A DNA stretch of 13,161 nucleotides from Gammaproteobacteria bacterium (GCA_030597275.1 JAUVSB010000018.1:1-13161), one strand, 5' to 3'. Counted from the first letter of the stretch, positions 1-8,365 are shown. The notes: generated from the sequence alone by a model not told the origin. Numbers and translations: made by a program.

Positions 1-61
1 GCTGGGCAAGGCAGAAGTAAGAAAAGTAAGCTCAGAGGATGCAGCTACTATTGTCAGATAA
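1..61 (+). CDS. 3' end of an unidentified upstream gene (partial)
   Basis: Reading from base 2, the plus strand is open for 19 codons (LGKAEVRKVSSEDAATIVR) and stops at TAA (59-61). The charged, helix-like composition looks like a real C-terminus, and the two other plus-strand frames look less protein-like. The gene would converge on the dynamin-family gene. No family can be assigned from 19 residues. An inverted repeat TGTCA/TGACA (52-56 and 62-66) surrounds the stop codon but has no T-run after it, so I do not call it a terminator. Chance remains a real alternative for so short a stretch. Confidence 0.4.
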   Translation, partial: LGKAEVRKVSSEDAATIVR

Positions 62-94
62 TGACAGCCCCCAAACAGGGACTCATAATATTTT

Positions 95-126
95 GGTCCT
101 TGGTCCTTGGTCCTTGGTCCTTGGTC
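95..126. repeat. Heptamer tandem array 1, (GGTCCTT)4-GGTC
   Basis: Four perfect copies of GGTCCTT occupy 95-122 and a closing GGTC lies at 123-126. The copies are identical. The array lies between two convergent coding 3' ends, stopping 10 bases before the dynamin-family stop codon. It shares the GGTC core, but not the three variable bases, with the arrays at 13073-13161. Tandem heptamers of other sequence are known from cyanobacteria (STRR) and Beggiatoa. No function can be read here. Confidence 0.95.
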
Positions 127-136
127 TATATTTCCT

Positions 137-2110
137 TTAAGCCGTAGCTTGTGATTCGTCCTCTGGTTCATCTTTGGCAAGTATTGCTTTCATCTTGCGT
201 TTAATGTGGTTCATCTTACTGCCCTGTTCGACAATTCCATCCCGGACATACCTCAACTCTGACAGGCGGTCTTCAAGGGTGTCACTGGCCTTATGGATAC
301 GTTTGATGCTTTCCAGGCGACGGCGCAACTGAATCTGGTGTTCCCTGATCTGGGCTTCCATAGGTGACATAATTGTTTTAAGCCAGTTATCCGCATCTTT
401 GTTGGCTTTCTGGAAAATTTGCCTGATTCTTGATGATACTGAATCAAAGAAACGTTCTGTAATAACACCCTGGTCAAGCATGACCAGTGAAGTTGTTTTG
501 ACAAAGCGCTCGCTGCTTTGCTCAAGTCGTTTAATTTCGCGCAGATACTTTCTTGTTGAGTAGCCTCCGGGCCTTATATTCACCAGGCCATGTTCTTCCT
601 GGAACTTTGAATAGACGCCCTGCATCAGCTCCTTAATCTCATTTGACTGATCGGCTGCCGCATCGAAGGCTTCATATACAGACGCGAAGAATTTTTTCAT
701 TGCGCTTTTTATACCCCGGCTTGTAAAACTGATCTTCATATTTTTGCGGGTATTCGCGATGGTAGTTTCCATTGCTTTGGGATCTAGTCGCTGATAAAGA
801 GCAACTGTCTGACGGGTAAAAATACTTCGAGTAGCCTGAAAGCGCTGCAGGCTGCGTTCCAGATGTTCCTTGTCATTCTTTACTTTAAGAAGCATATTTT
901 CAATAACTTCAGTATTTTTACTGCTTAGCCCGGCAAGTTCAGCAATATGTTCATCAACACCTGCCAGCCTTTGCATTATTACCAGCTGGATTGATTTGTC
1001 CATATCAGCCATGTCTCGTTCAACAGTATCTGTGACGATGTCTCGTTTGGCAGGAATCAGCATGTCTGAAAGCGCATCTTCGAGTTCAATAATGCGACTT
1101 TTATTTAACATTTTGTTCTTGTTGCGGATCTTTGCAGTAAGTGCCTTCTGGGCCGAAACCGGGAAGATCATTTCCTTCTCTACATTGAGAATTTTAGCTG
1201 TTTCCTTGACCTGTTTATTAATCTCTTCGTTAATTTCTTTCTGATCGCGCAATTCATCCCACAGGACATCAATCTTGTTCAGAATTACCAGGCGGCCCTT
1301 TTGTCGGCTTGTTATTTCACCCATATTGATATGGTCACGCCAGACGGCAAGATCTGATTTAGTCACGCCGGTATCTGCTGCCAGGATGAACATCACTCCA
1401 TGGGCACTGGCGAGCATGTTGAGGGTCAACTCAGGCTCTGCACCCAGTGCATTCAAACCAGGTGTATCGAGTATGACCAGTCCTTTATCCAGCAGAGGGT
1501 GAGGGAAGTTGATGATGGCGTGTCGCCAGCGAGGAATTTCTACTTCACCATTTTCATCAATATGCAGGCCATCCTCGTGCCCTTCGTCGGTAGTAATATG
1601 CAGGCCCAGATTTTCAGCATGTCCGGGTTTTACGGTATTGACCTCGGTAATATGCTTGAGTACTTCGGCGATTTGTTCAGGGGAATCAATATCCAGCGGG
1701 TACTCACTCCATTCTTCAGGCATGCTTTTATAATCCTGAATACTGGTGCCGGTAGAGCGGGTATCAATGGGCAACAGTCGAATTGAGGGCTCAAATTGAT
1801 TATCGTACATCAATTCACTGGGGCACATGGTTGTTCGGCCTGCGCTGGATGGCAGTACGCGCTTGCCCAATGTGGCAAAGAATATGGCGTTGATTAGCTC
1901 TGATTTGCCACGCGAGAATTCAGCGACAAAGGCGATATAGAGTTTGTCATCATTCAGCGTGCTGATGATCTGGTTCAGGCGTTGTTCGCTATTGGCATTG
2001 GTCAGGTCTTCCGCCTTGGCAACATCACGATACTTCTTGATGACGTTTCTAACCTGTTTACGCCATTCACTATATGCCTCAAAATCCTCAATAATTCCAT
2101 GCTTAGACAT
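137..2110 (-). CDS. Dynamin-family large GTPase
   Basis: A 657-residue bacterial dynamin-like protein. Members of the family bind GTP and are thought to act on membranes; the role of this one is unknown. The GTPase domain fills the N-terminal half: P-loop AEFSRGKS at about 63-70, switch motif DTPG at 215-218 and NKID at 278-281. The usual first glycine of the P-loop (GEFSRGKS in many relatives) is alanine here, while Lys and Ser are kept. The rest is mostly helical, with a charged coiled-coil-like stretch near 560-640 and no clear membrane segment. The open frame extends to 2200, but the ATG at 2110 has a good ribosome binding site and begins MSKHGIIEDF, so it is the likely start. The gene stands alone: 193 bases separate it from mutM upstream on the same strand, and a heptamer array follows its stop. 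The family call is firm and the biological role is open. Confidence 0.88.
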   Translation of the reverse strand: MSKHGIIEDFEAYSEWRKQVRNVIKKYRDVAKAEDLTNANSEQRLNQIISTLNDDKLYIAFVAEFSRGKSELINAIFFATLGKRVLPSSAGRTTMCPSELMYDNQFEPSIRLLPIDTRSTGTSIQDYKSMPEEWSEYPLDIDSPEQIAEVLKHITEVNTVKPGHAENLGLHITTDEGHEDGLHIDENGEVEIPRWRHAIINFPHPLLDKGLVILDTPGLNALGAEPELTLNMLASAHGVMFILAADTGVTKSDLAVWRDHINMGEITSRQKGRLVILNKIDVLWDELRDQKEINEEINKQVKETAKILNVEKEMIFPVSAQKALTAKIRNKNKMLNKSRIIELEDALSDMLIPAKRDIVTDTVERDMADMDKSIQLVIMQRLAGVDEHIAELAGLSSKNTEVIENMLLKVKNDKEHLERSLQRFQATRSIFTRQTVALYQRLDPKAMETTIANTRKNMKISFTSRGIKSAMKKFFASVYEAFDAAADQSNEIKELMQGVYSKFQEEHGLVNIRPGGYSTRKYLREIKRLEQSSERFVKTTSLVMLDQGVITERFFDSVSSRIRQIFQKANKDADNWLKTIMSPMEAQIREHQIQLRRRLESIKRIHKASDTLEDRLSELRYVRDGIVEQGSKMNHIKRKMKAILAKDEPEDESQATA

Positions 2111-2116
2111 CGAACG

Positions 2117-2122
2117 CCCCTT
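2117..2122 (-). promoter_or_regulatory. Ribosome binding site of the dynamin-family gene
   Basis: On the minus strand AAGGGG lies six bases before the ATG at 2110. This strong Shine-Dalgarno match decides the start in favour of 2110 over the longer open frame beginning at 2200. Confidence 0.8.
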
Positions 2123-2303
2123 TAGTTTGACTCTTCCTGAAACTATAACTATAGATTTAGTTCCAGTAAAACACAAGGTTATATGGCAGTTCCAGAGCAA
2201 ACTTAAAGTAAATTATTAAGAGTCATATCTCTTTTCCTGCTTGTTCTGATCAAAAATCGCATATTCCTTGTGCTGGTACAAGCATTTATCGGTCTGGCGG
2301 TAG

Positions 2304-3122
2304 TTATTTCTGGCAGTTCGGGCAATAAAAGCTGGAACGCTGGCCGATCAGTTTACGCTTGATACTATTGCCGCATAACAGGCAGTTTTTTCCTTCTCGA
2401 CCATAGACAAAGAGCTCCTGGCTGAAGTAACCGGCTTTACCATTACTGTCGGTAAAATCCCGCAGCGTTGTGCCGCCTGCGGCGATAGCCTGTGTCAGAA
2501 CACGGCGAATTTCAGCAACGAGTCTGTGACAATCCATATTAGTAAGCCTGACAGCTGATTTTCCTGGCCGTATGCCAGCATGGAACAAGGCCTCGCTCGC
2601 GTAAATATTGCCAACGCCCACGACAATATGTGCATCCATAATGAGATTCTTTATCGAGCGCTGGCGTTTACGTGTCATCTGAAACAGGTATTCCTGATTG
2701 AATTTGTCTTCAAGGGGCTCCGGGCCAAGCGAAGCAATTAATGAATGTTTTTCGGGTAATTGATCTGTCCACAGCACGGCACCAAATCGTCGTGGGTCGC
2801 GCAATCGTAGTACTGTCCCGTTAGCAAAAAATATTTCTACATGGTCATGTTTTTCAGCCTGGATAGTTTGTTTCAGTATACGCAAACTACCAGACATACC
2901 GAGATGGATTATAAGATGGCCGTTGCCGCAATCGAGTAATATGTATTTTGCACGCCTGTTTACTGCGATAATTTTCTGACCAGGTAGCAATGATTGTATT
3001 TCATGCACCGGTACGGGCCAGCGTAAATTCGGGTTATTGATACGAATTTCAGTAATGGTATGGCCGATAACATGCTCGGCAATTCCGCGGCAGGTCGTTT
3101 CGACCTCGGGTAGTTCAGGCAT
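2304..3122 (-). CDS. mutM: Formamidopyrimidine-DNA glycosylase (Fpg/MutM)
   Basis: A 272-residue bifunctional glycosylase/AP lyase that removes 8-oxoguanine and formamidopyrimidines in base excision repair. It begins MPELPEVETT, giving the N-terminal Pro2 nucleophile (after Met removal) and Glu3. Lys59, Met76, Arg111 and Phe113 match the DNA-contacting and void-filling residues known in E. coli Fpg. The NIYASE motif is near 172-177, and a C-terminal zinc finger uses Cys247, Cys250, Cys267 and Cys270. Length is normal and all key residues are present. The start at 3122 is fixed by the conserved N-terminus although no strong ribosome binding site is visible. It is divergent from the oxidoreductase gene, sharing a 92-base upstream region. 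Confidence 0.97.
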   Translation of the reverse strand: MPELPEVETTCRGIAEHVIGHTITEIRINNPNLRWPVPVHEIQSLLPGQKIIAVNRRAKYILLDCGNGHLIIHLGMSGSLRILKQTIQAEKHDHVEIFFANGTVLRLRDPRRFGAVLWTDQLPEKHSLIASLGPEPLEDKFNQEYLFQMTRKRQRSIKNLIMDAHIVVGVGNIYASEALFHAGIRPGKSAVRLTNMDCHRLVAEIRRVLTQAIAAGGTTLRDFTDSNGKAGYFSQELFVYGREGKNCLLCGNSIKRKLIGQRSSFYCPNCQK

Positions 3123-3144
3123 AGTTTTGAGGGTGATTTAGGGG

Positions 3145-3172
3145 TTAAGAAAATGACCTTGGCATGTACAAT
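3145..3172 (+). promoter_or_regulatory. Candidate promoter of the flavin oxidoreductase gene
   Basis: TTAAGA (3145-3150) and TACAAT (3167-3172) are spaced by 16 bases and resemble sigma-70 -35 and -10 boxes. Transcription would begin near 3179, after the ATG at 3164 and before the one at 3215, so it agrees with the later start codon. This rests on sequence resemblance only. Confidence 0.35.
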
Positions 3173-3214
3173 CCACACATATTGAAAATATCAGGCGTAT
3201 ACACGAGCAGACTT

Positions 3215-4237
3215 ATGACAGACAAAGTTAAATTGGTCAATGACAGCAGAAGTTTTAATACCCAAACAGGTGAAAATATTCTCAGTGCCGGATTGAGACA
3301 GGGCATTGTTATTCCGCATAACTGCCGTAATGGTTTTTGCGGCAGCTGCATGGGGTTGCTGCATGGCGGCCAGGTTGAATATGAAGGGGATGAAAAACCT
3401 CGTGCACTGACAGAGGACAAGGAAAAAGCAGGTTATGTTCTCTGCTGCCAGGCACATACGAAAGGTGATATTGAGCTGGAAGTGGAAACCATTGATGCGG
3501 TAGCAGATATCGAAATAAAAACATTGCCTTGCCGTGTGAATAGGCTGGAAAAAATGGCTGATGATGTAATGCTGGTTGAATTAAAGCTGCCGCCGCATGA
3601 AAAATTTATTTTTCATGCCGGGCAGTACCTGGATTTTTTATTGCGTGATGGTCGACGTCGCAGTTTTTCCATGGCGAACCCACCTTCATCAGAAGGTGTT
3701 ATCGAGTTGCATATACGGGAAGTTCCTGGCGGCTTTTTTACCGGTCAGGTCTTTAATGAAATGAAAGAAAAAGACATGCTCCGAATTCAGGGTCCGTTTG
3801 GTACATTCATTCTGCGTGATGATAGTAGTCGACCGGCAGTAATGATTGCTGGTGGTACGGGTTTTGCCCCGCTGAAAAGTATGCTTGAGGGTGTGAGAGC
3901 ACAAGGATGCGACCGCCCAATACATCTTTATTGGGGTGCGCGTGCAGCAAAGGACCTGTATTTTGACAAGCAGCTGAAACAGTGGATAGAGGAACTCGAT
4001 TGTTTAACGTATACCCAGGTCTTATCTGAGCCGCATGCTTCCGATAACTGGACTGGCGCAACGGGCTGGGTACACGAAAAGGTGATGGAAGATTTTCCTG
4101 ACTTACAGGGGGTAGATGTTTACGCTAGCGGGCCACCACCAATGGTCAATGCGATACAGGAAAGTTTTCCACTAGTCGGGCTGCAGCAGGGGCATCTTTA
4201 TTTTGACTCATTTGAATATGCCAATGATGGAGACTGA
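3215..4237 (+). CDS. [2Fe-2S] ferredoxin / FAD / NAD(P)H oxidoreductase
   Basis: A 340-residue electron-transfer flavoprotein of the type often annotated CDP-6-deoxy-delta-3,4-glucoseen reductase, also resembling reductase components of oxygenases. Domains in order: plant-type ferredoxin (about 1-90) with cluster cysteines Cys37, Cys42, Cys45 and Cys77 or Cys78 (CRNGFCGSC, then VLCC); FAD domain with RRRSFSMAN at about 147-155; NAD(P)-binding domain with AGGTGFAP near 212-219 and a GPPPM motif near 306-310; aromatic C-terminus (YFDSFEYA). It would move electrons from NAD(P)H through FAD to the iron-sulfur cluster and an unknown partner; no sugar-biosynthesis genes are nearby. A longer frame starts at 3164, but that ATG has no ribosome binding site and precedes a candidate -10 box. 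MTDKVKLV at 3215 suits the domain start, though its ribosome site (GAG, 3205-3207) is weak. The last 40 bases overlap hemY on the other strand. Confidence 0.88.
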   Translation: MTDKVKLVNDSRSFNTQTGENILSAGLRQGIVIPHNCRNGFCGSCMGLLHGGQVEYEGDEKPRALTEDKEKAGYVLCCQAHTKGDIELEVETIDAVADIEIKTLPCRVNRLEKMADDVMLVELKLPPHEKFIFHAGQYLDFLLRDGRRRSFSMANPPSSEGVIELHIREVPGGFFTGQVFNEMKEKDMLRIQGPFGTFILRDDSSRPAVMIAGGTGFAPLKSMLEGVRAQGCDRPIHLYWGARAAKDLYFDKQLKQWIEELDCLTYTQVLSEPHASDNWTGATGWVHEKVMEDFPDLQGVDVYASGPPPMVNAIQESFPLVGLQQGHLYFDSFEYANDGD

Positions 4238-5535
4238 GTCTCCTGCTCTTTATTGTGCTCGTTTTTTTCTACCGAGACCGCATCGGGGATGATATCTTCA
4301 CCGTCATAAATTTCGATATTAGAACTGCTAGGTACGGTAAATGTTTTTGGACCACTGTTAAGACATTTTTCCAGGCCTGATCGATAGGTTTTCAAAGCCT
4401 CTTCGGGTTCATCTAGTGACTCGAGTAACCAGGCGAGTAAAAGATAAACATCGTTGTTGTCTCCATTCTGTGCACCAATTTCAAGAAAGCTGCGCGCCAT
4501 GCCCCATAGCTTGTTCTGAACTGCAAGTCTGCCCATGCAAAGCATTTGCGAGCTGTCGGTGGGATGTTCTGCAAGCCATGACTCGGCATGTTTTAAATGG
4601 GAGGCAGGATCATCGGTTTTAATCTGGCCATAGATTTCTATCAGTTCATCTGACCATTGTCGTTTTAATTCAGTGTGAAGCACTGCTTCTGCTTCCTGGT
4701 GTTGTTCAAACCTCAGTAAACTGCGGCTGTAGCTGGCTATTACATCTGTTTGTTTACGCGTATTTTTTGCCAGGTTTTTCCAGTATTTTTCGAGATCTGA
4801 AATTACATCTGCTGATGAAAGCAATTCTGTTGCAGCCAGCGTCTGTAGACCTAACAATTCTTTTTCAGATAAAATATGGCGCTTGTTTGAGGCGGCAAGT
4901 GTTAAGAGCAGTTCCTGCCATTGTTTTGTTTCTTTTAGAAGGGTAATTAGACTGCGAATGGCTGCCGGGTTTGCAGGTGATTCCTGATATAAATGACGAG
5001 CTGTCGCTAACGCCTGTTCTGTCTGCCCGGCCTGTTTTTGCAGGGTGACCTGAATGTGGCCTATTGCCATATCTATGTCATCTGATGATGAATCATCAAA
5101 ATTACTGGCAGCGGTTATAAAATCATCTCTTTTTTGCAGTTCATTATCCTGCTGTGCAACCCACGCTGATGCAAGAAGATTTACTTCACCCTGTGGGTTA
5201 TTTTCCATTCTCTTGTTGAGAAGCTTCTCTGCGGTCTCCCAGTTCCCGTTAATGGCAGCAGCTAGTCCATGTTTCGTATCTTTAATTGCCTGGTCCTTGC
5301 TGCGCTGCATCTGCCAGTGGCGAAGGTTTGCGGGGGCGCTGACTAAATTATTTAGCAGACGAACAAAGACATATATAAGAGCAAAAGCAAGAGCAAGACC
5401 GAGTGCGAATATTGTCAATGATGTTTCCAACGACCATGGTTCGCGGGTGATCAGAATATAGCCTGGATTATCTTCAAGCAGTGTTAGAGCAATGCCTGAT
5501 GCCAAAGCGAGAAAAAGTATCAGCAGGAAACGCAT
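4198..5535 (-). CDS. hemY: HemY, TPR inner-membrane protein of the heme locus
   Basis: A 445-residue protein matching gammaproteobacterial HemY (not the protoporphyrinogen oxidase of the same name in Bacillus). Two membrane helices near residues 2-20 and 39-60 form an N-terminal hairpin, followed by a long helical region with TPR-like repeats through about residue 400 and a polar, low-complexity tail. Relatives sit in the inner membrane at heme-synthesis loci and are proposed to organise late steps; the biochemical role is not settled. The start is coupled to hemX: the hemX TAA and the hemY ATG share one base (TAATG at 5537-5533). The gene is last in hemC-hemD-hemX-hemY. Its 3' end overlaps the convergent oxidoreductase gene by 40 bases (4198-4237). 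Confidence 0.92.
   Translation of the reverse strand: MRFLLILFLALASGIALTLLEDNPGYILITREPWSLETSLTIFALGLALAFALIYVFVRLLNNLVSAPANLRHWQMQRSKDQAIKDTKHGLAAAINGNWETAEKLLNKRMENNPQGEVNLLASAWVAQQDNELQKRDDFITAASNFDDSSSDDIDMAIGHIQVTLQKQAGQTEQALATARHLYQESPANPAAIRSLITLLKETKQWQELLLTLAASNKRHILSEKELLGLQTLAATELLSSADVISDLEKYWKNLAKNTRKQTDVIASYSRSLLRFEQHQEAEAVLHTELKRQWSDELIEIYGQIKTDDPASHLKHAESWLAEHPTDSSQMLCMGRLAVQNKLWGMARSFLEIGAQNGDNNDVYLLLAWLLESLDEPEEALKTYRSGLEKCLNSGPKTFTVPSSSNIEIYDGEDIIPDAVSVEKNEHNKEQETQSPSLAYSNESK
4229..4243. other. Perfect inverted repeat over the convergent gene overlap
   Basis: GGAGACT-G-AGTCTCC is a perfect 7-bp inverted repeat with one central base. It spans the oxidoreductase TGA (4235-4237) and lies inside the hemY reading frame near its end. 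No clean T-run follows on either strand (plus side: TGCTCTTTATT), so it is at best a weak terminator or processing hairpin for the plus-strand mRNA. Confidence 0.45.
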
Positions 5536-6587
5536 TATCTTTGATTTCCCTTAGTGATAGCCTGCAGTTGGCTAAGCGATCCGCTGATATCAGGTAATTG
5601 CGGCTCTAGATTGACAGCGGCCAGTTTTTCCAGTTCACTGACGGCCCACTGAGTATTGTGACTCTCAGTATTAAAATATCTCGTAATCCACTGCTTCGCC
5701 TGCTGCAGACTTTTGCTATAGGCGGCACCGTCATGTTGCAGCAGGGCCAGCCGCGCAGTCATTAACAGGGCCTTGGTATTTTCTCGAAGAAAGACTTGCT
5801 GATCAGGCGGCAACAGCGGGATTGCGGGTTGATCTATTCTGCGAATTTTTACCAGTCCTGATAGATCCTGACTAATTTTTTTCCAGACGGAATCAGCATT
5901 TTCCTTGTCCGCGACCTTGCTGTTAGCATTACCAGGGGCGGCACTGTAGTGCACTACAGGTAAATGGTCTATCGATTCACTGACAGCGTTCAGCCGATGT
6001 ATAGTACCCGCCAGGTCTATACGTTCTATTTGATGCAAGCTGGCAATGTCACGTGCTATCTGCTGACGAACAGATTGCAGCTCGGGGTCGCCATTACTGG
6101 CAATTCTCCGGTCAGCAATATTAAGTGCTGCAAGAGCTCCGTCTATGTTGCCTGCAAGTGAAAGCTGATCGACGGCGAGTTGTAGTAATTGGTGTACTTC
6201 CTCAATAGACCATGTTTGTTGTGTATTCTCAGTGATTGAATACAGCTGTGCTAACGACTTTTTGAGAGTCAGTAATTCAGCATGTTGTCGCTCTATATTT
6301 TTTTGTACCCGTTGCTGAGCATTAACCAGATCTGTACTAGTGTTCTGTAAAGTGCCTTCGAGGCCATTTATACGGGACAGGAGCTGCTGAGATTGATTGT
6401 TGTGTGTCAGGTACAGGTAAGCACAGGCAGCCAGGGCAGCCAGCGACAGTATGATGGCCAGCAGCGCTAGTCCGAGCCCTGATTTACTTTTTACCGTTGA
6501 ATTGGTTTGCACATCATTTTCTTCAGCGGTGCTTAACTCTTCGAGTTTCTCTTCAGGCAGGCTGTTGTCTAATTCTTTATTGTCCAT
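5535..6587 (-). CDS. hemX: HemX family membrane protein
   Basis: A 350-residue HemX-type protein. An acidic cytoplasmic N-terminus (1-35) precedes one membrane helix at about 37-60, then a coiled-coil segment (about 65-120) and a helical, probably periplasmic domain. Family members are often labelled uroporphyrinogen-III C-methyltransferase, but no S-adenosylmethionine-binding methyltransferase motif is visible here, so that name should not be used. Its precise role in heme synthesis is unproven. It follows hemD after 30 bases and overlaps hemY by one base, so it is probably co-transcribed and translationally coupled to hemY. No clear ribosome binding site precedes the ATG at 6587; the upstream sequence is AT-rich. 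Confidence 0.88.
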   Translation of the reverse strand: MDNKELDNSLPEEKLEELSTAEENDVQTNSTVKSKSGLGLALLAIILSLAALAACAYLYLTHNNQSQQLLSRINGLEGTLQNTSTDLVNAQQRVQKNIERQHAELLTLKKSLAQLYSITENTQQTWSIEEVHQLLQLAVDQLSLAGNIDGALAALNIADRRIASNGDPELQSVRQQIARDIASLHQIERIDLAGTIHRLNAVSESIDHLPVVHYSAAPGNANSKVADKENADSVWKKISQDLSGLVKIRRIDQPAIPLLPPDQQVFLRENTKALLMTARLALLQHDGAAYSKSLQQAKQWITRYFNTESHNTQWAVSELEKLAAVNLEPQLPDISGSLSQLQAITKGNQR

Positions 6588-6617
6588 ATTTAAATATAAA
6601 TAGAAGTGTCCTAAGAT

Positions 6618-7400
6618 CTACGTTCTGGTTGTGCAATTTGCCAATACGGACTGCAGCACATCCTCGTCAGCTACAGATGGCATAAGTATTGGAGTTAATT
6701 TGTACCCCAGTTTGCCACACAGTTCCACCATTGTAGATGAAATAACATAAAGTGGTGTTGTATTAAGGTGTATTAAATCCTCTTTATTTACCATCTGATA
6801 GAGGTTCTTAAGGCCTTCTGAACTGGTCAAAATAATACCGTTCATAACATCTCTACGCCACAGATCACTGAGAATTTCAGCATTGCTATTTGGTCGTCTT
6901 CTTTCATAGCATTCAAAATAATCAACGCTTGCACCACGTTTGCGTAAGTTAGCTGCAAGCTCTTCCTTACCGCCATTGCCACGAAATATCAGTATGCGCT
7001 TACCTGTGACAGAGTTCATGGCAGGCGTTTTCAGCAGACTATCGGAGTTGGCGGTACCCTGTGCGATTATGTCAGTTGAAATGCCCAGCTCGTCTAATTG
7101 TTGTGCTGTACCTGCACCGATCGAAGCAATTTGAGTCGCCGGTGGCCAGCTGCCTGCCTGTTTAATCAGTGCAGAACCAAAGATTGCCGCATTTCTACTG
7201 ATAAAAATAGCGATGTCATAGGTGTCCAGCTGTTTTGCCTGCTCTATCAGTTTTCCCTGTTCTGGCGCTGCAGTGATTCTAATGACCGGGAAGTGAACAA
7301 CTTTTGCACCAAGTTCTACTAATTGATTAATCAGTTTGTCTGCCAGGCCGGCTGGTCGGGTGACAACGATGGTGCAATTTTTCAGGTGAGTTGAAGTCAC
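6618..7400 (-). CDS. hemD: Uroporphyrinogen-III synthase
   Basis: A 260-residue cytoplasmic enzyme that cyclises hydroxymethylbilane, inverting ring D, to uroporphyrinogen III. The N-terminal IVVTRPAGLADKL motif (about 11-23), the ISRNAA segment and the later LTSSEGLKNL segment are typical of this poorly conserved two-domain family. It lies 11 bases downstream of hemC, as in Pseudomonas. The start codon is GTG (7400-7398): no ATG occurs before the conserved IVVTRP strand, so GTG is the reasonable start, although the ribosome site (AAGAG) is weak. Length is usual. Confidence 0.92.
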   Translation of the reverse strand: MTSTHLKNCTIVVTRPAGLADKLINQLVELGAKVVHFPVIRITAAPEQGKLIEQAKQLDTYDIAIFISRNAAIFGSALIKQAGSWPPATQIASIGAGTAQQLDELGISTDIIAQGTANSDSLLKTPAMNSVTGKRILIFRGNGGKEELAANLRKRGASVDYFECYERRRPNSNAEILSDLWRRDVMNGIILTSSEGLKNLYQMVNKEDLIHLNTTPLYVISSTMVELCGKLGYKLTPILMPSVADEDVLQSVLANCTTRT

Positions 7401-7411
7401 AGGCTCTTAGC

Positions 7412-8332
7412 TTAGCTATAGACCCTGGCAAGGATATCTGCTGCACCTTTTTCCAACAGTTGTTTCGCTACCTCCTGACCCAGTTCTTCAGCATTTCTGG
7501 TAAGACCAGCTACATCTGCATGTAATAACAGGCTGCCATCAGGGGTACCGACGATTCCACGCAGGTGCAGGGTGTCTTCATGTATTTCTGAGAAACCGGC
7601 GATGGGAACCTGGCAGCCGCCTTCCAGTGTTGCATTCATCGCGCGTTCGGCAATCACGCGTGCATGGGTTGGCGGGTGGTCCAGATGCATTAACAAAGCC
7701 AGTGTTTCATCATCATTTTTACGACATTCGACGCCGACCGCGCCCTGTGCGACGGCAGGCAGGCAGAGTTCAGGTGGCAGTGCTTCTCTTATGCGGTCAG
7801 ACATTTCCAGTCTAATCAGGCCGGCTGCAGCGAGGATGATGGCATCAAATTCACCGGCATCAAGTTTTGCCAGGCGGGTGTTGACGTTGCCACGTAGTGA
7901 GATAATTTCAAGATCGGGTCGAGCTGCTTTTAGCTGCATTTGCCGGCGCATACTTGATGTGCCGAGACGGGCACCCTGGGGCAGGTCGAGAAAGTGTTCA
8001 TGCTGGTTTGAAACGAAGGCATCCCAGGGCTCTTCACGCTGGCAAATTACTGGTATATGCAGCTCCTCAGGCAAATCAACGGTAACATCCTTCATCGAGT
8101 GTACAGCGATGTCTACGCGTCCATCAATCAGCGCCTGTTCCAGTTCTTTGATGAATAGACCCTTGCCGCCAATTTTTGCCAGCGGGGTGTCAAGAATGCG
8201 GTCACCTTCTGTGCTCAGCTTAACAATTTCACATTCCAGAGAGGGATGCCGGGCAAGCAGTTCATCTCGAATGAAGTAGGCTTGCCATAGTGCAAGCGGG
8301 CTCTTGCGTGTGCCGATACGAATTTTTTTCAA
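7412..8332 (-). CDS. hemC: Porphobilinogen deaminase (hydroxymethylbilane synthase)
   Basis: The enzyme joins four porphobilinogen units into hydroxymethylbilane, using a dipyrromethane cofactor bound to cysteine. As read here it has 306 residues, starting KKIRIGTRKSPLALWQ after the initiator. The catalytic aspartate lies in VHSMKDV (Asp82) and the cofactor cysteine in EGGCQVPIAG (Cys240). The RRQMQL and RGNVNTRL substrate-binding segments are present. The open frame reaches a TTG at 8344, but the TTG at 8332 has GGAG six bases upstream and gives the expected N-terminus. First gene of hemC-hemD-hemX-hemY; it diverges from the thioredoxin-like gene, where Pseudomonas instead has algR directly upstream on the same strand. 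Confidence 0.96.
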   Translation of the reverse strand: MKKIRIGTRKSPLALWQAYFIRDELLARHPSLECEIVKLSTEGDRILDTPLAKIGGKGLFIKELEQALIDGRVDIAVHSMKDVTVDLPEELHIPVICQREEPWDAFVSNQHEHFLDLPQGARLGTSSMRRQMQLKAARPDLEIISLRGNVNTRLAKLDAGEFDAIILAAAGLIRLEMSDRIREALPPELCLPAVAQGAVGVECRKNDDETLALLMHLDHPPTHARVIAERAMNATLEGGCQVPIAGFSEIHEDTLHLRGIVGTPDGSLLLHADVAGLTRNAEELGQEVAKQLLEKGAADILARVYS

Positions 8333-8338
8333 AAGGTA

Positions 8339-8342
8339 CTCC
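8339..8342 (-). promoter_or_regulatory. Ribosome binding site of hemC, selecting a TTG start
   Basis: GGAG on the minus strand is followed by the six-base spacer TACCTT and then TTG at 8332-8330. The other in-frame TTG (8344) overlaps this site and has no ribosome site of its own. The next in-frame ATG is far inside the conserved domain, so a TTG start is required. Confidence 0.65.
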
Positions 8343-8365
8343 AACAGATTATGCAGCTGATTTGC

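Noticed and set aside
870..1244. 124-codon plus-strand open frame opposite the dynamin-family gene
   Set aside because: The hydrophobic, serine-rich translation arises from antisense reading of a helical coding region, and the dynamin-family motifs fix the other strand.
2262..2285. Hairpin CTTGT/ACAAG downstream of mutM as a terminator
   Set aside because: The stem is only 5 bp and the T-run on the minus strand is several bases away, so the evidence is too weak.
7572..8279. 235-codon plus-strand open frame opposite hemC
   Set aside because: It is a shadow of hemC: serine- and arginine-rich composition, no motif, and hemC on the other strand is certain.
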